A stretch of DNA of 64,000 nt, from assembly GCA_012837335.1 (NCBI GenBank), contig DURM01000064.1:97791-161790 (forward strand), read 5' to 3'. Positions 27,162 to 35,401 of this stretch are shown piece after piece. The position numbers were made by a program, and so were the translations under genes. Under the pieces are notes generated by a model. The model made no database searches and had not been told where the DNA came from. It saw only the letters and a list, made by a program, of their open reading frames with translations. Numbering within the stretch: the stretch's first letter is position 1; every line of letters begins with the position of its first letter. The DNA is from Bacillota bacterium (GTDB lineage: Bacteria; Bacillota; Limnochordia; Darwinibacteriales; DTU012).

Positions 27162-27785
27162 ATGGTAAACATCATTATCAGTGGCGGTCCTGTCATGATT
27201 CCTCTGCTGCTCTGTTCGGTAGTAGCAGTAGCCGTAGGACTCGAGAGATTGTGGTATTTGTTGAGATCAAGAGTTGACACAGAAGATTTAATGGAAGATA
27301 TTGAACTGGCATTGGGACAGGGCAAGGTCTTGGAAGCGATGCAGTTAGCCAGGAAATCGCGGGGACCAGTAGCTGCTATCCTTTCCGCTGGCATTGCGTT
27401 TTATGATCGTGATAAAGCGGAGATCAAAGAGCGCATGCACGAAATTGGCAACGCTGAAATCTACAAAATGGAAAAACGGATGAACATCCTCAATGTGATT
27501 ATCAGTATTGCTCCTATGCTTGGTTTGTTAGGTACTGTAACCGGAGTTATCGATGCGTTTAACGTCATGGGAGCTATGCAGGGCATTCATCAACCGAGCG
27601 ACTTAAGTTCTGGTATCGCAGAAGCTTTGATTACAACTGCAGCCGGACTGATTATAGCAGTTCCAACTATGGCAGTAACCGCTTATTTAAACAGCATTAT
27701 TGAACGCAACATCGCGGAAATGTCGAGATGTTCCACCCAGCTGCTTGATATCTTAGGTGTCAGAGGTGACGATAATGGAGTTTAA
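27162..27785 (+). CDS. exbB: ExbB/TolQ/MotA-family proton channel subunit
   Basis: Inner-membrane motor subunit that with ExbD couples the proton gradient to movement of TonB. Three hydrophobic segments are visible: PVMIPLLLCSVVAVAVGLE near residue 10, APMLGLLGTVTGVIDAF near 120, and ALITTAAGLIIAVPTMAVT near 155. The conserved LGTVTGV and TTAAG segments line the channel in the family. The 207 residues match ExbB. ATG start at 27162 with GGAGGG. The 11-base overlap with exbD, and tonB next, favour ExbB over MotA. Confidence 0.9.
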   Translation: MVNIIISGGPVMIPLLLCSVVAVAVGLERLWYLLRSRVDTEDLMEDIELALGQGKVLEAMQLARKSRGPVAAILSAGIAFYDRDKAEIKERMHEIGNAEIYKMEKRMNILNVIISIAPMLGLLGTVTGVIDAFNVMGAMQGIHQPSDLSSGIAEALITTAAGLIIAVPTMAVTAYLNSIIERNIAEMSRCSTQLLDILGVRGDDNGV

Positions 27786-28179
27786 ACGCAGACAGCGCAA
27801 CCCCTTCGCTCAACCTGACATGACACCGATGATTGACGTGATCTTTCACCTGTTGATCTTTTTTATGGCATTTTCCGTACTGCATCAGACCCAAATGTCC
27901 ATTCAGGTTGAACTTCCCAAAGCTGTAAGCGGTTCTGATGTTCAATCCCAGGTTTTTGAGATCAGTGTTTCGCAAGATGGAGTCATCTATCTTAATAATA
28001 AAATGGTTACAGGTCCGGAGCTTGAACAAGCTTTAACGGAAGCACTTGCTGTGAATCCAAACCTCGCTGTTGTAGTCAGCAGCGACAGGCGCGCCACTGT
28101 TGAGCAGTGGGTCAGCGCGATGGATATCGTGTCCAAAGTAGGCATTGACACTATTCACATCGGTACACGGCAACCTTAA
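27775..28179 (+). CDS. exbD: ExbD/TolR-family transport protein
   Basis: Partner of ExbB, 134 residues, with one membrane helix and an extracytoplasmic domain. The helix holds the proton-carrying aspartate of the family (MTPMIDVIFHLLIFFMAFSV). The C-terminal part (ISVSQDGVIYLNNKMVTGPELEQAL...VVVSSDRRATVEQWVSAMD) is the usual ExbD/TolR domain. The ATG at 27775 is preceded by GAGGTGA; an upstream GTG at 27757 is possible. Confidence 0.9.
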   Translation: MEFKRRQRNPFAQPDMTPMIDVIFHLLIFFMAFSVLHQTQMSIQVELPKAVSGSDVQSQVFEISVSQDGVIYLNNKMVTGPELEQALTEALAVNPNLAVVVSSDRRATVEQWVSAMDIVSKVGIDTIHIGTRQP

Positions 28180-28198
28180 AAAAGGTGGATCAAATACT

Positions 28199-29212
28199 AT
28201 GATGAATCTCGGAGATAAGAGAAATAACAATTTAAATATTTTCATTTTTATTTCCCTTGTGATCCACGCCGTAATTTTCTGGATGGTTCCCGAATGGAAA
28301 GACGTTCTGAATTTCGGCGTAGAAGGTCCGGCGCAGGGAGGAGTTGTTCGCGTTATTTACTCCCAGCCGAGTCCGGCCAAGGAACTGTCTCCGATTACTG
28401 ATCCGACCTCGCAGACTACTGCTCCGCAGGTGGAGCAGCCTCGGCCTACCCAGGAACCTCCCAAGGACCACGCTGCATCTACACCTGTCGTTCCTGAATC
28501 ACGCGATAACATTACTCCTCCTGCCCGGCCTCGTCCAGAAACAGTAGAAGTAGAGCCGCCGGCTCCGCCTACCGTGACAGAACCACTGCCTAAGCCGGAA
28601 CCGGAGGAAGTTTCTACCCAGCTGGTTACCAGTGAGACAGGAGAAGAACTCCATATCGAACAGCAGGAAGAACCGGAATCAGAACCGGATCCTATCCAAG
28701 CACCAGTCGAACCGGAAGTGGAACCGGAAGAACCTATTGATCTCGAACCTGATCCAGAATCAGAGCGGGAACCCAATGACGAGCTCTCGGGAGTATCGGG
28801 AACTGGAACTGATATCATGGGAGACATTACGGATGGCTCTGGCTCCGTTCAAGAGTCAGGTATGGGTGAAGCAGAGTCTGCGCCACCACCGCCGCCGCCA
28901 CCAGCGGGAGGTAGTGTTTTGAACATTGCCGGAAATGGGGGGGTCTCCTACCCGAAGAACGCTCAGGATGACAAAACCGAGGGCATTGTTCGTCTGCAAG
29001 TGCTGGTGGGCACGGATGGTCGGGCTCAAGATGTAGCAGTTGTAGAAACTTCAGGAGATATGCGGCTGGATCGCCAGGCACAGCTTACGTTCCTGAATAA
29101 TTGGGAATTTCTTGGCGCAGAGTTTGACTATGTGCTGATTATCGATGTCAGCTTCTCCTTATCTGAAGGGATCAGAGTTATTCCTGTAGCGATCAACTGG
29201 GCTGAACTGTAA
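28199..29212 (+). CDS. tonB: TonB-like energy transducer
   Basis: A 337-residue protein with a single N-terminal membrane helix (NIFIFISLVIHAVIFWMV). A long proline/glutamate-rich rod of about 180 residues (many PEPE and PVEPEVEPEE repeats) follows, then a glycine/proline stretch. The C-terminal TonB domain is near 255-320 (GIVRLQVLVGTDGRAQDVAVVETSG). The classical role is to span the periplasm and energise outer-membrane receptors. The ATG at 28199 follows AAAGGTGG. In a Bacillota genome this implies an outer membrane. The low-complexity rod varies greatly among homologues. Confidence 0.85.
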   Translation: MMNLGDKRNNNLNIFIFISLVIHAVIFWMVPEWKDVLNFGVEGPAQGGVVRVIYSQPSPAKELSPITDPTSQTTAPQVEQPRPTQEPPKDHAASTPVVPESRDNITPPARPRPETVEVEPPAPPTVTEPLPKPEPEEVSTQLVTSETGEELHIEQQEEPESEPDPIQAPVEPEVEPEEPIDLEPDPESEREPNDELSGVSGTGTDIMGDITDGSGSVQESGMGEAESAPPPPPPPAGGSVLNIAGNGGVSYPKNAQDDKTEGIVRLQVLVGTDGRAQDVAVVETSGDMRLDRQAQLTFLNNWEFLGAEFDYVLIIDVSFSLSEGIRVIPVAINWAEL

Positions 29213-29232
29213 TTTAGGAAGGAGTGCATGCT

Positions 29233-31266
29233 GTGCTGTCTTCAACAAAAAGGACAATCCTCATATTTATTGCGATTATTATGCTTGCAATGTGTGCTAG
29301 TGCCTCCGCTGAGGAGCAGCAGGTGAACCTAGAGATCGCCAATGAATATATCCGCATTATCATCAACACGCTTGAAGAGAATATGGGCAGATTCTCAGTC
29401 GGCACCACCGGCGGAGATCCTGATCGCGCAGGAGATGAGAATCAGCATTTAATCTATGGTGGAGAAGAGCCGTGGACTTCGTACACTACAGTTCGCATTG
29501 GCAATCAGAACTGGGTTTACGGCAATTCTACCAATCGACGTGCCGGCCGCAGCGGGAGCTATGGTACGGTGGTACAACCTCCTGCTGTAGTTGATAACAG
29601 CTTGGTGAGCAGCTGGCAGCTGGGTCCAATTTTGGTGACCCAGACACTGAGCTTCGCTAGAAGCATTACAACCGGATTGATGGACACGGCAAAAATAGAG
29701 TACGAGCTGTTGAATACTGACAGCGTATCCCATCTTGTAGGCTTAAGACTCGTAATTGATACGATGCTTGGCCAAAATGATGGAGCTCCTTTCCGTCTCC
29801 AAGACCGGGCGATTCTAACCGATACGGTCTTTTACAGAGATCAGATGCCTGCGTTTTGGCAGGCTTTCGACTCCCTTTCCAACCCAAGGGTAATGTCTCA
29901 GGGAACCTTGGTGGGAGGAGAAGTTACCACTCCTGACCGGGTTTATTTCAGCAACTGGGGCAGCATTGTTGATGGCTTGTGGAACTTTGAGTTTCAGCCG
30001 GGACGAGATTTTACCAGATCTGGAGAATTCGAATTGGATAGTGCCATCGCTATGTACTGGGATCAGAAACCTTTGGCACCAAACGAATCTCGTACTTATG
30101 TATCCTATTATGGTTTGGGCGGTGTCACCATATCTCCGGGTGAGCTTTCGGTAGGTTTGACCTCACCATGGCAGGTGAGGGGTGACCGCAGGCACCGCGA
30201 GTCCTTTACGATTGTGGCTTACATTCAAAATACAGGTAAGGGCGAAGCCCGTAATGTTACAGCGACCTTATCGCTGCCGCCTGAGTTAGAGCTGGTCAGC
30301 GCATCATCAACTCCGATGAGACGCAACTTTGGCACTTTGGATGTCAACGAGACAATCCAAACCAGCTGGCAGGTTATACCAACCGGTGATTTTTCAGGTA
30401 ATGTTACATATCAGGTTAAAGTGGACGCAGAAAATAGCGAGTCCTCTACTGCCAGAAGAAGCATCGAGATTGTAAGACCAGACTATCTAGACATCAAACT
30501 GGAAGGGCCTTTGGCGCTGGGGATTGAAAATGAACGCCTCTCGCCGCTGCCAATGCAGGTAACGGCCGAGATTACCAACACCGGTGGCGCAGCAGCTCAC
30601 AATGTGACTGCTGTACTGAGTCATCCGATGTTCCGTCTGCCCCAAGGCGAGCACGCTGTTAAACAGCTGGGTACAATCGAACCGAACCAATCTGCTACAG
30701 CGGTTTGGCATCTGGATCCGTCTGGGGTCTCCGGCCAGTTAGTCTATTCACTGACTGTCTCCTCAGATACAGATACCTATATCAAAGATAACTTTGTTCT
30801 TGTACCTTACATCGAACCCAAAGTATTTGTCGGGGAACCGCAGACAACCAAAGCCAAGATAACTGCGGGCGAATATTTCTCGATTCCGATCCTGGCTGCC
30901 AACCTTCCGGATTTCCGCAGAGCGGAATTGGAAATCGGTTTTGATCCGGACATGCTCGAAATTGTTGGCCGCTCACTTGATATCACACGGGGTACACTGT
31001 TTGTTGATACCTCCGGTGAAACAGCCAAACTTCTGGATTGGCAGACACCGCGAGTGGATAATATCAAGGGTGTAGTTTCAGGCATAAGCGGTGACCGAGG
31101 TACCGGCAATTCGCTGCCATCAGCATTTGGCACCTTGATTACCATTCACTTCCGAGCTAAACAAAGCGGTACGGCTGAGATAAACATCAATAATGTTTCG
31201 CTGTATGACAGCCAGCTGTATTCAATCACGGCGGCTGTGGAGAATCGGGAAATTGTGATCGAATAA
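29233..31266 (+). CDS. Secreted multidomain beta-sandwich protein with C-terminal cohesin-like domain
   Basis: Exported protein of 677 residues with a signal peptide (ILIFIAIIMLAMCASASAEE). A large N-terminal beta domain of unknown type (about 30-290) is followed by two CARDB/NEW3-like repeats (about 310-410 and 430-535), each with an N-T-G turn and LPPELELVSASS or PQGEHAVKQLGTI features. A cohesin-like domain ends it (about 540-677: AGEYFSIPILAANLPDFRRAELEIGF, FDPDMLEIVG, FGTLITIHFRAK). No enzyme motif is recognised and no dockerin partner is seen in the window. The GTG at 29233 is 8 bases after AAGGAG. It probably forms a unit with tonB and the SLH gene. Confidence 0.75.
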   Translation: MLSSTKRTILIFIAIIMLAMCASASAEEQQVNLEIANEYIRIIINTLEENMGRFSVGTTGGDPDRAGDENQHLIYGGEEPWTSYTTVRIGNQNWVYGNSTNRRAGRSGSYGTVVQPPAVVDNSLVSSWQLGPILVTQTLSFARSITTGLMDTAKIEYELLNTDSVSHLVGLRLVIDTMLGQNDGAPFRLQDRAILTDTVFYRDQMPAFWQAFDSLSNPRVMSQGTLVGGEVTTPDRVYFSNWGSIVDGLWNFEFQPGRDFTRSGEFELDSAIAMYWDQKPLAPNESRTYVSYYGLGGVTISPGELSVGLTSPWQVRGDRRHRESFTIVAYIQNTGKGEARNVTATLSLPPELELVSASSTPMRRNFGTLDVNETIQTSWQVIPTGDFSGNVTYQVKVDAENSESSTARRSIEIVRPDYLDIKLEGPLALGIENERLSPLPMQVTAEITNTGGAAAHNVTAVLSHPMFRLPQGEHAVKQLGTIEPNQSATAVWHLDPSGVSGQLVYSLTVSSDTDTYIKDNFVLVPYIEPKVFVGEPQTTKAKITAGEYFSIPILAANLPDFRRAELEIGFDPDMLEIVGRSLDITRGTLFVDTSGETAKLLDWQTPRVDNIKGVVSGISGDRGTGNSLPSAFGTLITIHFRAKQSGTAEININNVSLYDSQLYSITAAVENREIVIE

Positions 31267-31286
31267 GCTTAAGGGAGGAAATTTTG

Positions 31287-32633
31287 ATGAAAAGCTCGCG
31301 GATAGTTAGTGGACTTTTATTGTTTGTGCTGTTATTAGGCTATGCGGCTCAACCGGTTTCAGCCAATGTGACCGATGTGCCGCAGGACCATTGGGCCTAT
31401 CAAGCCGTACTGTCTTTGGTCAATCGTGGATTTTTAGCGACATATGAAGATGGCAGCTTCCAGGGAACCAACGCTGTCGATCGCTATACTCTGGCAGTTA
31501 CTGTAGCCAGAATTCTTGACGAAATAGAAGCAGGCAGAGTGATGGGTTCCCAGGGTGACATTGACCTGCTGCGCGAGCTGACTACCGAATTCCGCGCTGA
31601 GCTGGTTAAGTTTTACACAGATAAGGAAAAAATCGTAAAAACACTAGATGATACCCAAAAATTGGGTTTGGCTACTGAGGAGCGGGTTAATAAGGTAGTA
31701 GCCAGCCAGGCTGAGCTGATTGAAGAAATTGCCCGTCTTAAGGCAGATATTATGCAGGAAGCGATAAAAACTGCGGAAAGCCTCGACGAGCACAGGGCTC
31801 TGCTTGATCAACAGCAGAGTGAAATTGAAGCTCAGAAGGGCACACTGCAATCTCAGCAGAAAGAACTTCAGGATCAGCGGGAGCGGGCAGATGCCCAGCA
31901 AACTCAGCTCGATGCTCAAAACGAAAGCATTACCGAGCTTCAGCAAGCTGTAATTAAAATAGACGAAGAAATCCGCATGCAGAAAGCAGACCTGAATAGA
32001 ATCCAAAATTGGACTGCTGAAAAGGATGCAATTTTCTCCATGTTGGTCTTTGACCAAGATTTTAAAGCGTCCTTGGAGAAGCTAGCGAGCGAGCTGTCTC
32101 AGGAGATGCTGACTCGCGAAGAAGAACAGCAGCAGTTGCTTACAGAGCTGCAGAAGCGAGTAGATGAACTACTGGCAGCAATTGCTAGAACTGATGGTGA
32201 ACTGCTCCGCAGCTATGAACAGCTGAAGGTTCAGTTAGAGAGCTTGAGCAGCCGCAATTTAGAATTAGAAAAAGATCTGCAGAATATTGCAGTTATGCTC
32301 GAGCAGGAGAAGCAAAACCGCGCTGCGCAGGCGCAATCCACCAGCTCCTCACTGGAACAGCTTCAGGCTGACATTGAAAGCCTAGCTGCTCAGGTAGGCC
32401 TATCTGAAGAGGAACTGGCCGCGTTAAACAAGCGGATTTCCGATGAAATTGCTGTGCAGATGAACGCTGCCATTATCCGGGAGCGGGGATTATCAAGCAC
32501 GGTTGCTGAACTGCAGGCTGAGTTTGATCACTACAAGGCAGTAACCGAAAAAGAACTGAAATCGGCGAAAAGTACCGCAATGATCGCTATCGCTGCTGCC
32601 GCAGTCAGCGTCTTAATCGGATTTATTAAATAA
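31287..32633 (+). CDS. SLH domain-coiled coil-membrane anchor protein (Omp-alpha-like envelope tether)
   Basis: A 448-residue exported protein with a signal peptide ending PVSANVT and one SLH domain (about 27-85: DVPQDHWAYQAVLSLVNRGF, FQGTNAVDRYTLAVTVARIL). Some 330 residues of heptad-rich coiled coil full of Q, E, L and A follow. The final hydrophobic helix is TAMIAIAAAAVSVLIGFIK. Thermotoga Omp-alpha has this same order: SLH binds peptidoglycan, the coil spans the periplasm, and the C-terminus enters the outer membrane. OmpM proteins replace the last part with a barrel. The ATG at 31287 lies 8 bases after GGGAGG. Confidence 0.82.
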   Translation: MKSSRIVSGLLLFVLLLGYAAQPVSANVTDVPQDHWAYQAVLSLVNRGFLATYEDGSFQGTNAVDRYTLAVTVARILDEIEAGRVMGSQGDIDLLRELTTEFRAELVKFYTDKEKIVKTLDDTQKLGLATEERVNKVVASQAELIEEIARLKADIMQEAIKTAESLDEHRALLDQQQSEIEAQKGTLQSQQKELQDQRERADAQQTQLDAQNESITELQQAVIKIDEEIRMQKADLNRIQNWTAEKDAIFSMLVFDQDFKASLEKLASELSQEMLTREEEQQQLLTELQKRVDELLAAIARTDGELLRSYEQLKVQLESLSSRNLELEKDLQNIAVMLEQEKQNRAAQAQSTSSSLEQLQADIESLAAQVGLSEEELAALNKRISDEIAVQMNAAIIRERGLSSTVAELQAEFDHYKAVTEKELKSAKSTAMIAIAAAAVSVLIGFIK

Positions 32634-32646
32634 GGCGATTGAAGTT

Positions 32647-32687
32647 AAAAATCTAACTTGCCTATTCTGGGCGAGTTAGATTTTTTT
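32647..32687 (+). terminator. Strong terminator after the SLH gene
   Basis: A long stem (32647-32662 paired with 32670-32685) built on AAATCTAACT / AGTTAGATTT with a GCC/GGC tip, 7-base loop and T7 run. It ends the exbB-to-SLH unit. Confidence 0.92.
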
Positions 32688-32806
32688 ATTTTCAATTTAG
32701 ATTTTGCGAGTTTGAAGTTTTTGCAGGGAATTACTGGATAATAATCGAATTTACTAGTAATATGGGGTATTGTAACCAATAACCAATTCCGAAAGGAGTA
32801 AAAGAT

Positions 32807-33310
32807 ATGGCGAATGAACTAACGGTAGACCAGGAAATGCAGTTAGTTGTCTTCGATCTTTACAATGAAGAGTTTGCCTTTGAAATAACTCAAGTCCGCG
32901 AAATCATTAAACCACCGAATATCACGAAGCTGCCACATTCTAGTGATTTTATCGAAGGAGTTACTAATATTCGTGGAGAGATCATCCCTGTTATTTCACT
33001 GCGGAAACGTTTCAGTGTTCCGGAAGCAGACAACACAGCTGAAACTCGGGTAATCATTGTGGATATCAATGACGGAAGTGTTGGATTTGTAGTTGATGCA
33101 GTTACAGAAGTTATGCGAGTGCCTCAATCGGCAATCGAACCGCCGCCGCGGAGCATTGCCGGTTTGCGGGCGGAGTATCTAAAAGGTGTTGGTAAAGTAG
33201 ATGATCGTTTGATCATTCTGCTGGAAGTGGCTAAAATTTTATCTACTGAAGAGCAGATCGAGTTGAAAAACCTGGAAAGCGAGGCCGCTGCCGCTGGAGA
33301 TCCCCAATAA
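32807..33310 (+). CDS. cheW: Chemotaxis coupling protein CheW
   Basis: Links chemoreceptors to the kinase CheA. The 167 residues form a CheW domain: QLVVFDLYNEEFAFEITQVREI, NIRGEIIPVISLRKRF and VGKVDDRLIILLEVAKIL. It begins with ATG at 32807 behind GAAAGGAG. It is the first gene of a compact chemotaxis operon running to fapA. No receptor gene is in the window. Confidence 0.94.
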   Translation: MANELTVDQEMQLVVFDLYNEEFAFEITQVREIIKPPNITKLPHSSDFIEGVTNIRGEIIPVISLRKRFSVPEADNTAETRVIIVDINDGSVGFVVDAVTEVMRVPQSAIEPPPRSIAGLRAEYLKGVGKVDDRLIILLEVAKILSTEEQIELKNLESEAAAAGDPQ

Positions 33311-33346
33311 TCTGCCGATATATGTATTAAGAGAGGTGAGGTAAAG

Positions 33347-34324
33347 ATGGAAGATATTCTCAGCCAATCTGAAATAGATCAACTGATCCAAGCTACACTG
33401 CAGCCGAAAGATGCCATTCAAGAAGTAATTGAAGATTTATCCGATGCGCCTTATGACTTTACCAAACCGAATAAGTTTTCTAAAGATCAGCTGAGGGGAT
33501 TGCAGAGAATCCACGAGCAGTTCAGCCGCGCCTATTCGGGGTTAATGTCGGCTAAGTTCCGAACAAGGTTCGAGCTTAAATTTCAAGCTATCGATCAGTT
33601 AACCTTCGGAGAGTTTGTGCGTTCACTTCCGCATCCATCTGTCCTGAGTATTTTTGATGCGTCTCCACTGCCGGGCAGTATTGTGGTTCAGCTGACACCC
33701 GACAGCGCGTTTATCATGCATGACCGTCTCTGCGGAGGCAGGGGCGAGAGCTATGGGTTTTCCCGTGGTTTGAGCGATATTGAGATGGCTGTGTTTAAAC
33801 GTCAGGTAATCACCAATTTTGGTAAGATCCTCAGTGATGCTTGGAAGGATGTTGAAGCAATAGATTTTAAACTTCAGGCGGTTGAACACAATCCTCAATT
33901 TCTCCAGATCGCAACCGATCGGGATGTTGTTGTCGTGGTTTCACTGCGCTTTGAGTTTAATGAGGTAACAGATAGTTTTAACATTTGCATCCCATTTAGG
34001 ACACTTGAACCAGTTCTGTCCAAGATTACGCAGCATCGGCTGTTCGAATCACTGACTCCACCAGATCCAGAAAAGTTGGCTCAGCTGAGAGAACGGGTTA
34101 AGTCCGCAGTACTTCCAATAGAAGTAGAGCTCGGCGCCGCCATAGTCTCAGTTAATGATCTGCTGACTTTAGAAATCGGCGATGTCATAGAACTGGACCG
34201 CAAGCGGAGTGAAAATGTAGATGTAAAGGTTGGTTCACTAACCAAGTTCAAAGGCACCCCCGGTAAACTGGGTGATAAGCTTGGTGTCGTTATTACATCG
34301 ATTTGTGAATCACAAGAGGAGTAG
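33347..34324 (+). CDS. fliM: Flagellar motor switch protein FliM
   Basis: C-ring protein of 325 residues that sets the direction of flagellar rotation. The N-terminal LSQSEIDQLI peptide binds phospho-CheY. The CheC-like middle domain spans about 45-230, and a C-terminal FliN-like domain about 245-320 (LPIEVELGAAIVSVNDLLTLEIGDVIELD). ATG at 33347 with AGAGGTGAGG upstream. Its end carries the GAGGAG ribosome site of fliY. Confidence 0.95.
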   Translation: MEDILSQSEIDQLIQATLQPKDAIQEVIEDLSDAPYDFTKPNKFSKDQLRGLQRIHEQFSRAYSGLMSAKFRTRFELKFQAIDQLTFGEFVRSLPHPSVLSIFDASPLPGSIVVQLTPDSAFIMHDRLCGGRGESYGFSRGLSDIEMAVFKRQVITNFGKILSDAWKDVEAIDFKLQAVEHNPQFLQIATDRDVVVVVSLRFEFNEVTDSFNICIPFRTLEPVLSKITQHRLFESLTPPDPEKLAQLRERVKSAVLPIEVELGAAIVSVNDLLTLEIGDVIELDRKRSENVDVKVGSLTKFKGTPGKLGDKLGVVITSICESQEE

Positions 34325-34328
34325 AAAA

Positions 34329-35381
34329 ATGGCTAATGACAATATTTTAGATCAAAGTGAAATTGATGCTCTAATTCGTGGAATCGATTCATCAGACAAG
34401 AAAGACTTAACCGCAATGGAAAAAGATACACTCGCGGAAATAGGCAACATCTCAATGGGCTCAGCTGCCACTGCCTTGTCCACACTGATCAACCGGAAAG
34501 TTACAATTACAGTTCCGGATGTATCGGTGGCTTCGTTAGCGGATGTTCAGCAGAGCTATCCCATACCCTGCATCGTTGTGGATGTAAAATACCAAACAGG
34601 GCTGCAGGGATCGAATCTGCTGGTGATCAAGGAAGAAGATGCCGCTGTAATTGGAGCTTTAATGATGGGTTTGGACGAAAGTGAGTTTCCGGATGTTGTT
34701 GATGAAATCACCATGAGCGCCCTTTCTGAGGCCATGAATGTGATGATGGGCTCGGCAGCTACGTCCATGTCCGAGCTGTTTAATCGTCTGATCAACATTT
34801 CACCGCCAGATGCTTTCAGACAGAATCTTGGTGAGGATATTGATGTCCTCGGCGCTGGCGACGATATGGTTGCTGTTATCTCATTTCGGTTTAACATCTC
34901 TGATCTTGTTGACAGCGTAATGCTGCAGTTGATTGATCTGGATTTTGCTAAAGAGATGGTGGCAAGCCTATTTGCTGCGGAAGAAAGCGCTGAGATGGAC
35001 AGCGCCGAAGTGGCAGACCCCGCCCCGGATATTCCGGTTGAGCCCGAGGTGGAACCTGCGGGAACTCTTGCGTGGGACAGCCTTATAGCTGACGAAAAAC
35101 AGGCAATCCATGATTTAGGCAACCTCAATATTGAACTGATTAAAGATATTCCTGTCAAGGTGAGAGCAATATTGGGCAGGACCAAGATGTCAATCGAAAA
35201 CATCTTAAAGCTCGGTCCTGGTCATATCATGGAGTTGGATACGCTTGATGGAGAACCTATCGATGTTTATGCCAACAACACCCTAATTGCTCGCGGAGAG
35301 GTTGTAGTAGTAGGGGAGCAGTTTGGAATTAGAATCACAGAAATATCTACCGCCAGCAACAGAATCAAAAGCATCAGCTGA
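34329..35381 (+). CDS. fliY: Flagellar motor switch phosphatase FliY
   Basis: A switch protein that combines a CheC-like CheY-P phosphatase with a FliN domain, as in Bacillus. The N-terminal DNILDQSEIDALI is a CheY-binding peptide. Two phosphatase motifs, LAEIGNISMGSAATALS near residue 35 and LSEAMNVMMGSAATSMS near 132, each carry the acid/Asn pair. An acidic linker follows, then FliN near 265-345 (DIPVKVRAILGRTKMSIENIL). I chose the ATG at 34329, with GAGGAG just upstream, giving 350 residues. Confidence 0.93.
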   Translation: MANDNILDQSEIDALIRGIDSSDKKDLTAMEKDTLAEIGNISMGSAATALSTLINRKVTITVPDVSVASLADVQQSYPIPCIVVDVKYQTGLQGSNLLVIKEEDAAVIGALMMGLDESEFPDVVDEITMSALSEAMNVMMGSAATSMSELFNRLINISPPDAFRQNLGEDIDVLGAGDDMVAVISFRFNISDLVDSVMLQLIDLDFAKEMVASLFAAEESAEMDSAEVADPAPDIPVEPEVEPAGTLAWDSLIADEKQAIHDLGNLNIELIKDIPVKVRAILGRTKMSIENILKLGPGHIMELDTLDGEPIDVYANNTLIARGEVVVVGEQFGIRITEISTASNRIKSIS

Positions 35382-35401
35382 CACCAAAGGGGGGATTAAC
35401 T

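Noticed and set aside
28357..28827. A glycine/serine-repeat - strand frame inside tonB
   Set aside because: It is the mirror of the proline/glutamate rod of TonB and not an independent gene.
33314..33321. GCCGATAT, like a sigma-D (motility) -10, upstream of fliM
   Set aside because: The expected TAAA about 15 bases upstream is missing (TGGA there), so it is not called.
34556..35203. A 215-codon - strand open frame inside fliY
   Set aside because: Its serine- and isoleucine-rich, low-complexity content is typical of an antisense shadow, and fliY is certain.
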